Assembly: GCA_018873245.2 (NCBI GenBank)
Contig: JAEMBT020000009.1
Coordinates: forward strand, 5,139,180-5,203,179
DNA: 64,000 bases
Direction: 5' to 3'
Origin: Archegozetes longisetosus
Lineage: Eukaryota > Arthropoda > Arachnida > Sarcoptiformes > Trhypochthoniidae
Shown here: positions 33,401-46,139 of the stretch, in pieces
How positions within the stretch are numbered: the first letter of the stretch is position 1
Layout of the letters: every line of letters starts with the position of its first letter
Position numbers and translations under genes: made by a program
The notes under the pieces: generated by a model
What the model was told of the DNA's origin: nothing
The model's database searches: none
The model's input: only the letters and a program-made list of their open reading frames with translations

Positions 33401-36400
33401 TCTGAGCGCTCAAATTGTTACATTAGTATGAGGCGAAACTTGCAGCACTGCAAAGGTTTTATCTGCATGCAATCTGACTTTTTGGTATGCCCGATGGCAG
33501 ATAAATCAGGACCATCAGCAACAAATTATACCTTATATGGACAACTCGAGGCATACTTTAGTAGATATATTAGAAAAAGTTCGATCTGTCACCTCAAACC
33601 TCGGCGTCTCAGAGTAGGAGGAATGCATACGATGCTTTGATTGCAAGAGGGGCCTCTTCTTCTAACTAATGTCAATATAATGTAGAGATAAGTCTTTTAT
33701 AAGTCTTATCGCCAGGTTTTGAAAATATAAAAACAAAAATAATACAAAATATGAATTATTTACATATTAATGAAAACTCAGATTCATATAAAGTTGTATT
33801 GAAGTGAATCTAAAAGTTTGATAAAGATATCAAAAGTAAGATTAGTTCCAAACTCTTAACATCCCAGATCTCTTTCGATTTAGAGATAGCCTTCAACACT
33901 CATACCCATGATCCTAAATGTAAGGCTAAGATTAAGAAATATTGAGTTAGCAAATTTGAATGACTAAAGCGCTAAATACAATATATAAATACTAAAGCTT
34001 TAATAAATCCATTTGATATTTTGAGATATATTGAGAGGTTCCACTTGCAGTCAAAGCTTCATTTTTTCTGAGGTTTGGTTTGTTTGTTCAATGAAATATT
34101 GGAAATGAAAGACCAGAGTTTGAAGATTTTCTCTTTGACATCAATACTAGAGGATATATAAAAGAATCCTTTTTTAAAAAATTTCCATTAATTCAGTGAA
34201 TTATTGATAAAATATTTGATTGCAATCTACTGATAGAACAATAAAAGCAAATTTGTTAAAATTTTCATATCAATTATAAACGCTTAAAAGACATTATATC
34301 AAACAATTATTACAATTGGAAAAATATTTCCGGACTGAAACTTAAATTTCAAACAAGAGAAGTTTCCGTTAATACTGAAATCGCGAACAAATTTCTGTCA
34401 AATCTAAAATTCCATAATTTTTTGAATAATATTGCAGAGAACTGACCCTTACGTAAGATTGACTCGGTCAGACACTACTGTACTTCTAACTGTATCTTAA
34501 CTCTTTCAACTAAGAAACCATTTGTAGAACCTTCTTCATATTTATGTCACTCTTATCTCACCCTTATTAATAACTACTATTGTATAAAAGGTATGTTATT
34601 TTACTCTGGACAACACGTCTTTGTTTGATAGTGTATTATGTATCTTTATGCTAATAAAGTAACTTATTATGCCGTTAAGTCATACTTTCATTGAATTGAT
34701 TGGCAACATATCTGCAACAATTTTCTCCTAAGAGTGTTTACATTAATATACATATAAATCTTAGATTTATTAAATCTCGACTAGATATAAATTTCAAATG
34801 AGATCGTATGAACTTCTTATTTAATAATTGAAGTCGCATTTGAAGCCTGACTTTAAAGATCTATCTCAGGGAATGGGGCTTATGAGTAAAATAATATTTA
34901 ATTTTCAGGTTAAACAACTTTATTATTCATCAGGTGTGAATCTGTTATCTTGATATCTACTTTCACAAGGCATAAGAGAAAATTTTGTTGAATGACTTGA
35001 GATATTTTAAAGCGATAGGAAAATCCGTTCACTGTTTATAAATTATGATTTTTAATCTGCTATGACTATAGAATTTGAAAAAATAATTTTTTATCTTTCA
35101 AATGATGACACATTCGATCTGTAGAGACTTGAAAGTCTGAGGTGAAGATTGTTAAGATAGGTCTTAAAAATTAGGACTCATTTTTATGTTTATAACAAAG
35201 ATGTAATTTGAATTTTGACGAAGTAACAAAAGCTCGATCACATTCATTGTAATTACAAAAATAGTTTTATGCCTTCGTCAATGACTTCAAATCGATTTTT
35301 CTTTCGAATTTTTTGATACAAGTTTCTGTTTAATAACACTTTCCTAAAGTGTTAAGTCTTTTGAATTAATATTAGTTACATGCTCACGTGTATAATTTTT
35401 TTCATTTAAATTTTCATTAATTTTGTTTTTATAATGCTTTTATGATTTTCAGGGAAATTTTTCTCGGGAACAGAGAACTTTTATTTCCCAGGATCCCGGA
35501 TCCCTCTCTAATTCCTATTCTCGTTATTAGTATTGTTGTTAATCTCATTTCCACTCAATGTAATCATTGATTACTTTTGATAAAGCTAATATGGAATATC
35601 CCATAAGTTTAGTATTATTGAAAGCGCGTGCAGATGGGCAGACAGACAGAACGCTGAGAGCAAAATACACGGGAATGGTCTTGTTTCTTAAAACCTTTAG
35701 GAACCACTCCATAAAGTATGATATTAGAATCTACTAATTAACTTCAGTTGAATGAGACCACACTTAGTGTCCTAGAATATAGGGGGACACAGTTCGTAGA
35801 GATTTGCCCTAGATACACCAATTTTATATTCAGGTGGTACTCCACAGTACGGTCATGATGATACCAGATATATGTTTTAATGTGATGATACGCTAAGCTT
35901 AATAAATTAACGCTAAAAGTAGAATAACTTTTGTGAATAGAAATATTTATTCAGTATTCATATAGATTTTCCATTAAAACTCAATGATTTTATTTTTCAT
36001 CCTTTGTAATTAAAGTTAATGATCAGATTGTTTCTACTACTATAAAACTTTATTGCTAAGCGGATATATGTTGTAAACAAGTTTATTATAAAAAAACTAC
36101 GTTTTATTGTTTAGAAATAGAAAGTATAATTTAATGTTTATTTATTCTATGAAGATTGTATATTAGAGCCTAAAAGGTTAAACGGACCAGACTATGACTT
36201 AGTCTGCAGGTTTAAGTTTCAACCAACAGCCTAAAGAAATCTTTGGTCTTAGTCTTAGTCTAAAGTCTAAGGTTATGCGTACTAAAATTCTCATCTCTAA
36301 AATTAGCCAACTGTACAGACTATGTCGTGTGTTCGCTATAAAAGTATCTAAGATTTGCAGTTAAATGATCTAAGTCAATGATTTTTAAGAACACAATATC

Positions 36401-36900
36401 TGCAATGACTGATTATTAATTTTAGAAATGTTAATTTCAACATTTATTCATTCTATTCGTATGAATAATTAAAAGATGCTCACAATAAAAACCCTTTAAT
36501 ATTTTTTATACACCATTTTCAGTATTTATTCGATTTATGTGTGAACTTAATCTATAAAAGTTCAAAATCAAACTCAATCATTCACATATTGTTCATAACT
36601 TTCATCAAAACGACTCAAGAAAAAAGTGTTGAGATACTTTTGGAGATACTTATATAACGAATACCTGGTATGTTGTCATAATATTAATATTATAAACAAA
36701 TAGTTCAATACTGCACATTAGACAAAAACCTTATTTGCAGATTTAAAAAAAGAACTGAACGATGAGAAAACTTAGCTATGGTACAGTTTCTAATTGAAAA
36801 TCTTTGTTATACACAAAAGTATATATCTGAAAGTTTGTCTTTACTTTTGAATTTTGCCGTATATGTGTAAGATTGCTTTCATTGGTTGAACGTTCTATAG
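30460..36900. other. Long gene-free stretch
   Basis: About 6.4 kb of AT-rich DNA with no recognisable gene. The only contrast is a GC-richer patch at about 33375-33660 with a perfect short palindrome (GAGCGCT...AGCGCTC at 33388-33411) and an 86-codon open frame I cannot identify. Old transposon debris is likely near 31730-31920 and 35480-35880. Confidence 0.45.
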
Positions 36901-36902
36901 TA

Positions 36903-37264
36903 ACAGTTGGGCTGAGAAGTTCGTAGGCTAACATAGAAAAAAAATTTTTTTGATAAAATTTGATTTTATTATTCAATATAGTTGCCTTCGAGGGCGATAC
37001 AACGATTATAGCGGTCATACAATATACCATTTTTATAATACGATTTGTCTTTAGCCTCAAACTAACACAAGTTGCCTAACACAACTAACACAACACACTT
37101 GCCTTAAACTAACAAAAGTTGCTTCACTCAAAATGCTATATCTCATAAACTAAGAGTTCGTCAGATGTCAAATTTATACACGTATGAAGGTTAGGGCTAA
37201 CATATGGATTTAATACTAGTGGCGCCATTTACGTGTCAGCCTACGAACTTTTCAGCCCAACTGT
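36903..37264. mobile_element. Internally deleted mariner element
   Basis: 362 bp with inverted termini starting ACAGTTGGGCTGA and AGTTCGTAGGCT on both ends. TA lies at 36901-36902 and 37265-37266. On the minus strand near 36970-37035 it still encodes the C-terminal tail of a mariner transposase (YDRYNRCIALEGNYIE then stop). The rest of the gene is missing, so it is a deletion derivative. Confidence 0.85.
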
Positions 37265-37269
37265 TAGTA

Positions 37270-38240
37270 TTACAAAACTCAGTGATGCTTAGTATTTAAT
37301 TGAGTTTCAAAAACATTGTCAGTAAATTATAAGCTTTTTTCCTTCTTGAACATGACTGATGAACGATTTGTTTAGCATTTAAAAATGACTATTTTCATAA
37401 ATGCAAGTCTTCTATTGATTTATACAGAAAAATTTCTTTATTTAATTTATTTACATATATTGAATCGAAAAGTGCTGAGCAAACGTTAAGAGACAAGAAA
37501 TTACAGTTGAGTTTTGTGATGATAAATTCAAAAATATCTGATTATTTTCTGAGCAGCAAAAGCAAAGATGTTATCATAGCAATGCAATAGTATTGAAGTT
37601 GTTCAACAAGAGTAAAAGTTTATGCTTTGAATGAAATTGATTATGCTTTAGAAATTAATCAGTAGGAAAGAAGTCATTATTTCTATTATTTCGGCACAAT
37701 TCTTGTTATCTTTAACTTGAAAGAACTTGGTATGAATGGCCAGTTTATCTTCAGAATAGATGATTTCTGAAGAAGCCAGTGGCCACTTACCGTCAATAAA
37801 ATGGCCTAATTAAAGTCTGCAGATCTTCCTAAGTCCAACGATGCATAACTTAAGTTCGCGCGATCAGTACAAACCAAACTTTTAATGTGTAAGATTAACG
37901 AGCAACGCATTCGAACATCCAAACATCAGTTTTAATGGTAGCAGTAATTAAGTCGAGTAGAAATTTCAATTACTCAAATTAATTGATAGCTTGATTTAGT
38001 TCAAGTCATAGATCTGGTCAAAAATTAATTAATAGGCGAATAAACTGTTGATTATTAACTGTTAAAGCAAAACATTAGGTTATAAATAATAACACTTCAA
38101 CAGTATTGAGGAGACGTATTAATTGCATTGCGTCTATCATAACACACAATTGAATAATATATTTCTTAAATTTTTATTACAACTCAAAAGATTAAAGCAT
38201 TGATTATCTGTTATAGCATGAAATCTCCTTCTAATTTAAC
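37270..38240. other. No gene recognised
   Basis: AT-rich DNA downstream of the receptor gene; nothing identifiable. Confidence 0.4.
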
Positions 38241-38243
38241 GAA

Positions 38244-39657
38244 TTATTTTTTTGATACTTCGATCAGTTTTAAAAGAAGAACGACTGTAAGCGCCACCAT
38301 CTATAATATTGAGAATTATTGAGAAAGAAGTAAATTAGTTTGTTTAAATTCAATAGAAATCAATACTGACTTCATATCCACGAAAATAGTTAATAATGAA
38401 TAGTTTCCAACAATAAAATCCAACTCTTTTCTGACCACATCTCTCGATAAATGACATTAACTATAATCATAATAAACTTAATAAAGATATAATTTCATTT
38501 ACATGTAATTTGATTCAGACCTTCAATCGTTGATATATATTCGAACGTCTGCCACTGGATGATAGAATACAAGAATTGAATAACTTATACGATTTGTTAG
38601 CCTCATAACGAACTGAAGAAGCGATCCTTATAACTAATAATAGGATCCAAATAAATGTAAGACTTCCATAGAATATTATAAATCTCGTTATAAAATCCAT
38701 TATTCCGAATATTGACTGATAAAAAAGTGTATTGATTATGGATGCGAGTGATATCCAAATATATAATAGAAATTTCGACCAATAGTTATTATTATAATCA
38801 TTGATTTCTTCATGTATTGACATCAAGGACTGAATCGAATTAATCAAGTCCAAACGTGTGTCAATTTTGGCTTTGATTGAATTTCTTATCATCTCATTTA
38901 TTCTGAATATTTTGCATTTGAAATAATAGCATATTATGTAGAAATAAACTATTTGTGAGATAACAATACTGTGAACATGATAACAAGTAATACCCCATAG
39001 AATACTGTAAGGAATACCAAATATTATCAATTGTTTAATCGATTCGTTTCGAATGAATGCTAACAACGCGATAATAAGGGCGCTCCAGAGTAACAGATTG
39101 GATACAAATTTCCAGATAAAGAATAGAACTTTTGAGACTTTAACCAATTTATAGATATCTTCTTCAATTGAGAGACCAATACTTTTCGGTGAAACTGATC
39201 CCGAAAGCATTTGAAATAGTTTGATATAAGATGGCTTTATATCATTCTTATAATTGCAATAATGGAGGATTTGGGACACAATTGATATCGATGTTATAAG
39301 ACAAACTGCTATGTCGATATGTACTCTTGCGTTGAGAAAATACCCAAACTCTCCAATATATACATAAAGATCTGGATGTTCTCCTGAAGAAATCAACGAA
39401 ACAAAGCTACGTGTAAATTGTTGTAATTGTAAGATAAATATCAATTTTGGATTATGAGATTTCTTCCTTTTGACGAATTCATTTGGAAACAGAGATAAAC
39501 CGGTTCTGTATGAATGAGAATCAACCGAATTGAGTACTAATTCTGGTGGCAAAACTTTATTAGGATCAAGAACTCTGCTTTCAGACACCATTCGTAATCT
39601 AAATATGCATTCAAATAAGAATAAAAATATCTGATTATAAAATGAATTAATTCTCAA
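38244..39657 (-). CDS. Seven-transmembrane gustatory-type chemoreceptor A, three exons, 427 aa
   Basis: Exons: 39657-38521 (379 codons), 38460-38371 (30 codons) and 38300-38244 (18 codons plus stop), all joined in phase 0. Hydrophobic segments near residues 120-140, 190-215, 220-238, 240-262, 300-318, 325-352 and in the last exon (MVALTVVLLLKLIEV) give seven membrane passes. Exon 2 encodes the conserved pre-TM7 segment (CGQKRVGFYCWKLFIINYF), typical of arthropod Gr-like receptors. The terminal short exons with phase-0 introns also fit Gr gene structure. Ligand unknown. The paralogue at 44.7-46.1 kb has the same exon layout, which supports the model. N-terminal start is less certain. Confidence 0.75.
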
Positions 39658-39659
39658 TT

Positions 39660-40880
39660 TATAAGAAACAGGAAGTCCGTGACGCTTTTAGAAGTTGTTG
39701 ATAAACTTACATATTCTAGAAACTCAGAGCGTTAGTACTAGACAATAGTTGATAATTATTATTCTAACTATATAAAGTACAAATAATTCTGTTCTATATA
39801 ACTTCTTTTGCTGAATAATAATTCAAAATTCACTAGAGGAATTCATTAGTTGACTTTTATGACATAAAACATAAGTTTATGACGTCTTCATTAGTTCAAT
39901 TGACTCCTGCATATTAATAACTATTAAGCCATAAAAACTTCAAAAATAATTTAGGAACTTTCTAGTGATGTGATTATTTTTTTTTAAGAAACATAAATAT
40001 CAAACTTGAAAATCAATAACAGTATAATTGAAAATTGATTTATTCAATCAGAGATTCTTCAATATTTGATGCTAAATACTGCTTTAATAAATATATGTAA
40101 GATCTGTATTGCTAAAGAGCTGATATTAAGGATCTCCAGCATAACAACTGTATTACTTGATATACTGATCATTTTCAACTTCTGTTTTATTCGACTTTTT
40201 TGTAGGTCAAATTAGTTCATATTTTATACCATGAACATAATTCGAAAATTTTATTTCTTGACGTATATCAATAATTATCCATAACTTTGAAATACTATTC
40301 TCTTATTGAGCAATAATCGCAACATATTTCAAATAAATTCATTTTTCACTGTGTTTTGAGGCTAGGTTTTTAGAGCATAGTCTCGGAAACACTTTAGCCT
40401 CGAGACTCTAGAATTCTTGAATTCCATATAAGGGCAAAATTTTAATCATTTTATATTTACTTTCATTTAAATTTAATAAACTACATTAAGTTGGAATAAC
40501 CGTCGAATAAATAATTATCAATTTAATTCAAATTTATTTTACAAATCAATTTTTTTAAATTGACCGTTTGATAAATCAATTTTTGATAAAGTACATTTTA
40601 AAAGTCTATGAAGTTTTAAATTTAGAACAATTTATCAAGTATTTATTTCTATTCTAGTTATGCAATTTTTCGTAAGTCGGTATTAAAATAAAATTTTTAA
40701 GATTAAGAGCTGCTTATTAGTATTAAATCAATAAAATATTCGAGACTCGAACGAGTCTCGAGGTATTTCTCGATTGAGACTTGAGAAACCACACCATCCT
40801 CTAGTTTTTATGCAGTCTATTTTTTCTATAATTGAGTAATAAAAATAAAGTTTAAATAACCATTTAGATAATTTAAAAGT
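39660..40880. other. Upstream region of receptor A; no gene
   Basis: The first 150 bp share AAAGTACAAATAATTCTGTT-like sequence with the region upstream of receptor B, so the duplication includes 5' flank. Further right are short repeats of GAGACTCGA near 40400 and 40745-40790, similar to ones near 61145-61190. Confidence 0.4.
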
Positions 40881-40888
40881 AAAAGTAT

Positions 40889-41600
40889 AGTTGGATGTGC
40901 GTATGAACCTAAACTTATGACTGCCAGTATTTTTAGAAATGAACAAATTTCTATATTTTGTGAGCTTACAATAGAGTTTTGAAATCGATTGATGGAAACA
41001 TCAGTTAAAACAGGTTGAAACTCTAAGATCAACGTATTTTAAATACCAGAGTCGGCAAATTAGTCGCCACTGGTACTGTGATCATAATTAAATTAACGGA
41101 TAATTAGTTAATTATGAAGCAATACAATTTTTTTAAAGTTTGGAATAAAGTGAACACACGCGTTATTTAAAATAGAGTTCTGTAAGGATTCACAAACTAT
41201 TATTACAGAGTTTATGAACTAATTAAACTTAAATTAGACAAAGAAATAATGAATTCTTTCAATGTTTTCAATGTAATAAAAGTTTGTGAATCAGTACAGA
41301 ACTCTATATAAATAACGCGTATGTTTACTCCTAACTTTTAAAAAAATTTGCATTGCTTCATAATTAATTAACTAATTAATAGTTAATTCAATTACGATCA
41401 CAGTCCCAGTGGCGGATAATGTAGCGACTTTGGTATTTAAAATACATTGATCTTCGAGTTTCAACTTGTCTTAACTGGTATTTCCACCAATCGATTTCAA
41501 GACTATTGCAAGCTCACAAAATATAAAATTTGCTCACTTAAAAATACTGGCAGTCATAAATTTAGGTTCATACGCACTACCAATCGATTTCAAGACTCCA
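40889..41600. repeat. Long diverged palindrome (foldback)
   Basis: The left arm, about 40889-41208, pairs with the right arm, about 41281-41590. Matching landmarks are GGTTCATACGCAC versus GTGCGTATGAACC at the outside, CAATCGATTTC in the arms, ATAACGCG, and GATTCACAAAC versus GTTTGTGAATC next to the loop. The loop is about 70 bp. Arms differ by many small changes and indels. No transposase or TA flank was identified. Confidence 0.75.
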
Positions 41601-41717
41601 TTGTTAGTTCGGAGAACAACTTTTATCATTAAGTTATTTGTAATAAATGTTAACGTAACTTAAGTTTAGTATAGATGAACATGTATTAACAAAAATACTT
41701 TGCTAACAAAATTTTTA

Positions 41718-42110
41718 TTGGGTTGATTGATAAGTTCTTAAACTCGTTGTCTTAAAATGAACTTTGTTGAGATTTTTTTACATAAGATTTAAAATTAATC
41801 TCCTTGAGCTCAAGTGCAGCGCTCCATTCTCTCCTGTCACTTCTTGAAGACCATGCCATTGAGATGTTATGGAGAAGAAGTCATCAACGACGGAATCGAT
41901 CTTTGATTCCGTTTGAATTCGCTTGCCACTCAAAAATTCACCACCTAAAACAGCGTTGACCTCATCAAAAAAATCACCAGTTAATCCTTTTTTGTTATGA
42001 TATGCAATTAGGACACAAATATCACGTTTTCCAAATTTCATCAAAATGTCATACATTATTGTTTTGATTATACGCAAGAAGTATAAAATTATTAATCAAA
42101 ATAAATGAAA
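41718..42110 (-). pseudogene. Mariner transposase C-terminal fragment with one terminus
   Basis: The left edge is TA followed by TTGGGTTGATTGATAAGTTC, resembling mariner inverted termini. On the minus strand a 100-codon open block (42077-41778) carries AVLGGEFLSGKRIQTE and SVVDDFFSIT. In the next frame follows a mariner-like end (ERMERCTELKGDYFKSYV). The right terminus and the N-terminal two thirds of the gene are missing. Confidence 0.6.
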
Positions 42111-42119
42111 TTTTGCTAT

Positions 42120-43770
42120 TGAAAATGAAAAGAGTTATATTTCCAAAATATCTTGACAGAATTTTTTAATGCTTATAGTTTCATGGAGTCCAAGAACTTG
42201 TCAATCGACACAATACATGTTTGACTACAAGTAAGGTTAGGTCCACACGCTTTGTAATGGTTGGGGATCAAGCATACTAATGTAATCTAATATATTAAAG
42301 CTGTCAGTTATAACGAAAAACTAGTAGGATTTTACTCTAATAACTTATCAGAACTATGGGTGCCGCCTGTCCAGATTTAAACAGTCCTAGAATAAAGAGG
42401 TTTGTTCCGGGTTCCAGCAAAGCATAAAACAGGATACTCCATGTCTCGGAACGAACTGGAGTTTAGTTAATTTCCTTAAAGATTATAAAACTTAATTTTT
42501 ATTTAAATTATTTTGAAGAGAATTTATCTAATCTATGAGAGATTCAAGTATTTAACATTAATTGTAGAAATAAAGTTATTGTTAGTGCTAAGTTCCAATG
42601 GATATATCTTTAAAAGGAATTAAGAACTCAATGTTTGAATATTGCGAATGGCATCGAATGCAAGTATAAAGTATTAAATCTTAAAACTAAATTGAAACTG
42701 ATAAAAAACATAGACTATTAGTCTCTAACTTTATCAAACAAATCATATGTTTAATCTCTAAATTCTCCTTAATTTTGCATGCCCAAAACTTTATTAAACT
42801 TCTTCTTTCATTCTCTAATTTGACTGGGAAAGACTTATGCTTAAACCTAAACTATTCATTTATTTTGTGTTTTTTAGCTTGAATTTATTTTAGTTCATGA
42901 TAGATCAAATATTTTCTTTTGTAAAAATTATACTTTATTTAGTAGCATATAAAGTATACTTTGGTCTCCTTTACACTTTTGTGTCCCGTTTTGGACCAGC
43001 TAAAATGTGGCATCCATGATTAGAGCATGATGCGAAGAAAATTTGAGCTAATTATGTCTGGAAATTAATTTATACCATTACTCAGAGTTACCACCCTTCG
43101 GCCTTTTGGGCCGAAGTCAGCCTTTTGAGCTTCCCAAGTAAAAATTTTAACTTAGAATGTAGTTAATGAAAACTAAATCTCGTCTTGAGATGAGATAGGA
43201 TCAGTTTTTGTAAAGTCAATAAGAGGAGAAGAGACGAGTTGGCAAAAAATTTTAACGAAAATTTTTTACTACATATAAAAGAGTCTGCTCAACATTATCT
43301 TTGTTACAGTCTTACAATTAATAAACAAAAAAATTTCATGAATTCAAGCAATCAGACATTCATTTGTTATATTGCAATATAAATTCGTAGCACAACATAA
43401 TTTTTGGATTTATTTAACTTTATTGAGTAATACGAAGTAAAAGAATCCTAATATATATTTGCTTATCACTTTTATAGGAAAACCTATCCTAAAATTGGGG
43501 CAGAGACTTATAAGAGTTTACGCTAATAATAGGGGTAATACGTGGCAATGTTAGGTAATAGCTTTAACTGGGATTACTAGAATGATGAGAGTTGGAATTG
43601 TAATTTCCCTATGACAGACTCCGCTTCATAATTCATGTCTGACCGTGAGGAAGTATAGTTTAGGCTATGGCAAAAATGTAAATGGAAAAGTCTTTGCAAT
43701 ATGAAAATAACAGATATATGAAAAGCATTTTTCAGAAGTGATAAAACAATTAACTTAAATGAAACAAATG
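42120..43770. other. No gene recognised
   Basis: AT-rich DNA. A short hairpin CTTCGGCC/GGCCGAAG lies at about 43096-43117. A GTTCCGG...CGGAAC pair lies near 42402-42454. Neither matches a known element or RNA gene. Confidence 0.4.
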
Positions 43771-43776
43771 TGATTT

Positions 43777-44040
43777 TTGAGGAAAAAGGATTCAAATAAT
43801 GCAATAGATTATAGTCTATTGAGAAATCTATTATTATGGAATAATCAGTTTTCGAATATTGGGTCGCCTTTGGACGACACTTGTAATAGTTGCTTAAGAA
43901 TCAATAAGAAAAATGATTTAATTCGACAAAAGTACCATCGTTTGGGTAGAATTGTATTCGATTGGATCCATGATCTGTTCTACTGGACAGCCAGAGTTTT
44001 TATGCTTATTATTGCGCTCCACCAATACTTTATCATTTGA
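43777..44040 (+). CDS. Hypothetical small membrane protein or exon
   Basis: An open frame of 87 codons with balanced composition (Cys, Trp, Arg, His present) and a C-terminal hydrophobic segment (RIVFDWIHDLFYWTARVFML). It has no ATG at its very start, and a preceding TTTTTGAG could be a splice acceptor, so it may be one exon of a larger gene. No family recognised; could be chance. Confidence 0.25.
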   Translation: MRKKDSNNAIDYSLLRNLLLWNNQFSNIGSPLDDTCNSCLRINKKNDLIRQKYHRLGRIVFDWIHDLFYWTARVFMLIIALHQYFII

Positions 44041-44469
44041 ATTATAAGAATGATAGATGGCCCTCATATCTCAAATCCTGAAAGTTATTTCTAACCCAAT
44101 TCGCTTTATAAATGCTGAGCATTAAGTACTAACAAATACTAAACAAATATTATTTCAGTTCAAATTCGAAATTAAATTTGATTAAATTAATATAAATGGT
44201 CATTTTAGATCATTAATAACTTTAAATAATTATCATTAATTTATATTTAGGATTAACATCTTAGAAATGATAATGGCTTTATTTCGCAAGATCTTCAATA
44301 ACAAGTTTAGAATAATCAAATGGAAAAACTTTAAAATTAATTTTCTCATTCATGGATCATATTCTTTGCATACCCTCAGTATATTTCTATATTTGACTCT
44401 TTAACTGTTTTATTTGCCGATATTTTTAAGCTTGAATTATATCAACTTCAATTCTCACAACAAAAGCTT

Positions 44470-44705
44470 TTATATAAATAGCAACTAATTTACTCGATAC
44501 GGAAAAATAGCTAGTAATACTAAATAACTTAACATTGAATCTGAATTTTCTGTAAAATTGACTAAACAAATTCCATAAACAAATTTAATATAAACGGATT
44601 TCCATGTTCGTCAATATTACATATAAGACAACACAAGTTCTAAAGCAATTTTACATTTTTATAGATATAGATTGATGTTCATAAGAGTATTATTGAATAA
44701 ACTTG
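44470..44705. repeat. Receptor-flank duplication, copy at 44.5 kb
   Basis: This is similar over its whole length to 48380-48605, with shared marks CTTAACATTGAAT, GACTAAACAAATT and ATTCATAAGAGT. It lies just past the 3' end of receptor B, so the similar stretch at 48.4 kb marks the 3' flank of another receptor copy. Confidence 0.75.
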
Positions 44706-44734
44706 ATCAAATTAGAATTCATGAGAAGTGCCTT

Positions 44735-46133
44735 TGATCGTTAATTCTATTTGAATCGCTTTTCGACATTTCTATAATTTTGAACAAAAAAATGACTGTT
44801 ATCGAAACGATCTGTAGAAAGACGAAATCAATTTTAAGGTTTTCTAATTATATTATTAGCAAATACTTACTTCATATCCACGAAAATAGTTAATTATAAA
44901 TAATTTCCAACAATAAAATCCAACTCTTTTCTGACCAATTTTTTCAATGAATGACATTAACTATGATTAAAAAAATTCAATAAAAGTTTAATATAAAGTT
45001 ATATTAGTATTATTCAGACCTTCAAACGTTTGGAAATGTTTAGACGTCTACCACTAAATGAAAAGATACTAGAATTCAGTAACTTATACGATTGATTAGC
45101 TTCACAGTGAACAGAAGACGCAGTCTTAATGACCAATAATAGGATTGAAATAAATAAAGTACTGCCATAGAATAATATAAATCTCATTAGAAAATCCATT
45201 TTTCCAAACAAAGACTGATAAATGAGTGTATTGATTATGGATGAGAGTGATATCCAAATATAGAACAGAAATTTTGACCAATAGCTATTATTATAATCAT
45301 TGATTTCTTCATGTATTGACATTAAGGACTGGATTAAACTCACTAAATCCAAGTGTCTCTTTCTTGGAGTTTTGAGTGAATTTCTCATTCTTTCATTGAT
45401 TCTGAATATTTTGCATCTGAGATAATAGCATATTAAATAGAAATAAACTATTTGTGAGACAATAATACTGTAGATATGATAACATGTGACGCCCCACAGA
45501 ATGCTGTGGGGAATACCAAATAATAGAAACTGTTTAATTGATTCGTTTCGAATAAATGTAATGAACGTCACAATAATAGCGATCCAGGATATTAGATTAG
45601 ATATAAATTTCCAAATAAAGAGTAAGGTTTTCGTAATTTTAACTAATTTATAGACATCTTCTCCATTTGTGAGACCAACTTTTTCGGTGAAACCAATCCT
45701 GAAAGCATTTGGAATGGTTTGATATAAGATGGCTTTATATCATTCTTGTAGTTGTTATAATGGAGAATTTGAGACACAATTGATATCGATGTTATAACAC
45801 TAATCGCGATGCCGATATGTACTCTAGCGTTGAGAAAATATCCAAATTCTCCATATATATATATAGATCTGGATCTTCTGAGGAAAATAACGAAATAATA
45901 CAGCGTATAAATAGCTGTAGTTGAATAACAAATATAAACTTTGGGTTTTGAAACTTTTTCCTTTTGACGGATTCATTTGGAAACAGAGATAAACCGATTC
46001 TATATAAGTGAGAATCAACTGAATTAAGTACTACTTTTGATGGTAAAATTTTATTAGGATCGAATACACTGCTTCCGGACTTCATCCACAATCTAGATTT
46101 GTATTTATAAAATAGTAAAAATATTTTATCCAA
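44735..46133 (-). pseudogene. Chemoreceptor B, paralogue of A, two frameshifts
   Basis: The same three-exon layout as receptor A: exon 1 from 46133 to about 45020, exon 2 at 44960-44871 (GQKRVGFYCWKLFIINYF) and exon 3 from about 44812 (IVSITVIFLFKIIEM). Exon 1 is broken near 45855 within a TA-repeat and near 45675 beside a T-run. Elsewhere it is closely similar to A (for example SIHEEINDYNNSYWSKFLFY). Because both breaks fall in low-complexity bases, sequence error is possible. Otherwise it is a young pseudogene. Confidence 0.75.
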
Positions 46134-46139
46134 ATGAAT

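Noticed and set aside
42390-42470. GTTCCGGGTTCCAGC as a possible tRNA T-arm
   Set aside because: No acceptor or anticodon stems fit around it; the nearby CGGAAC makes it a simple inverted pair instead.
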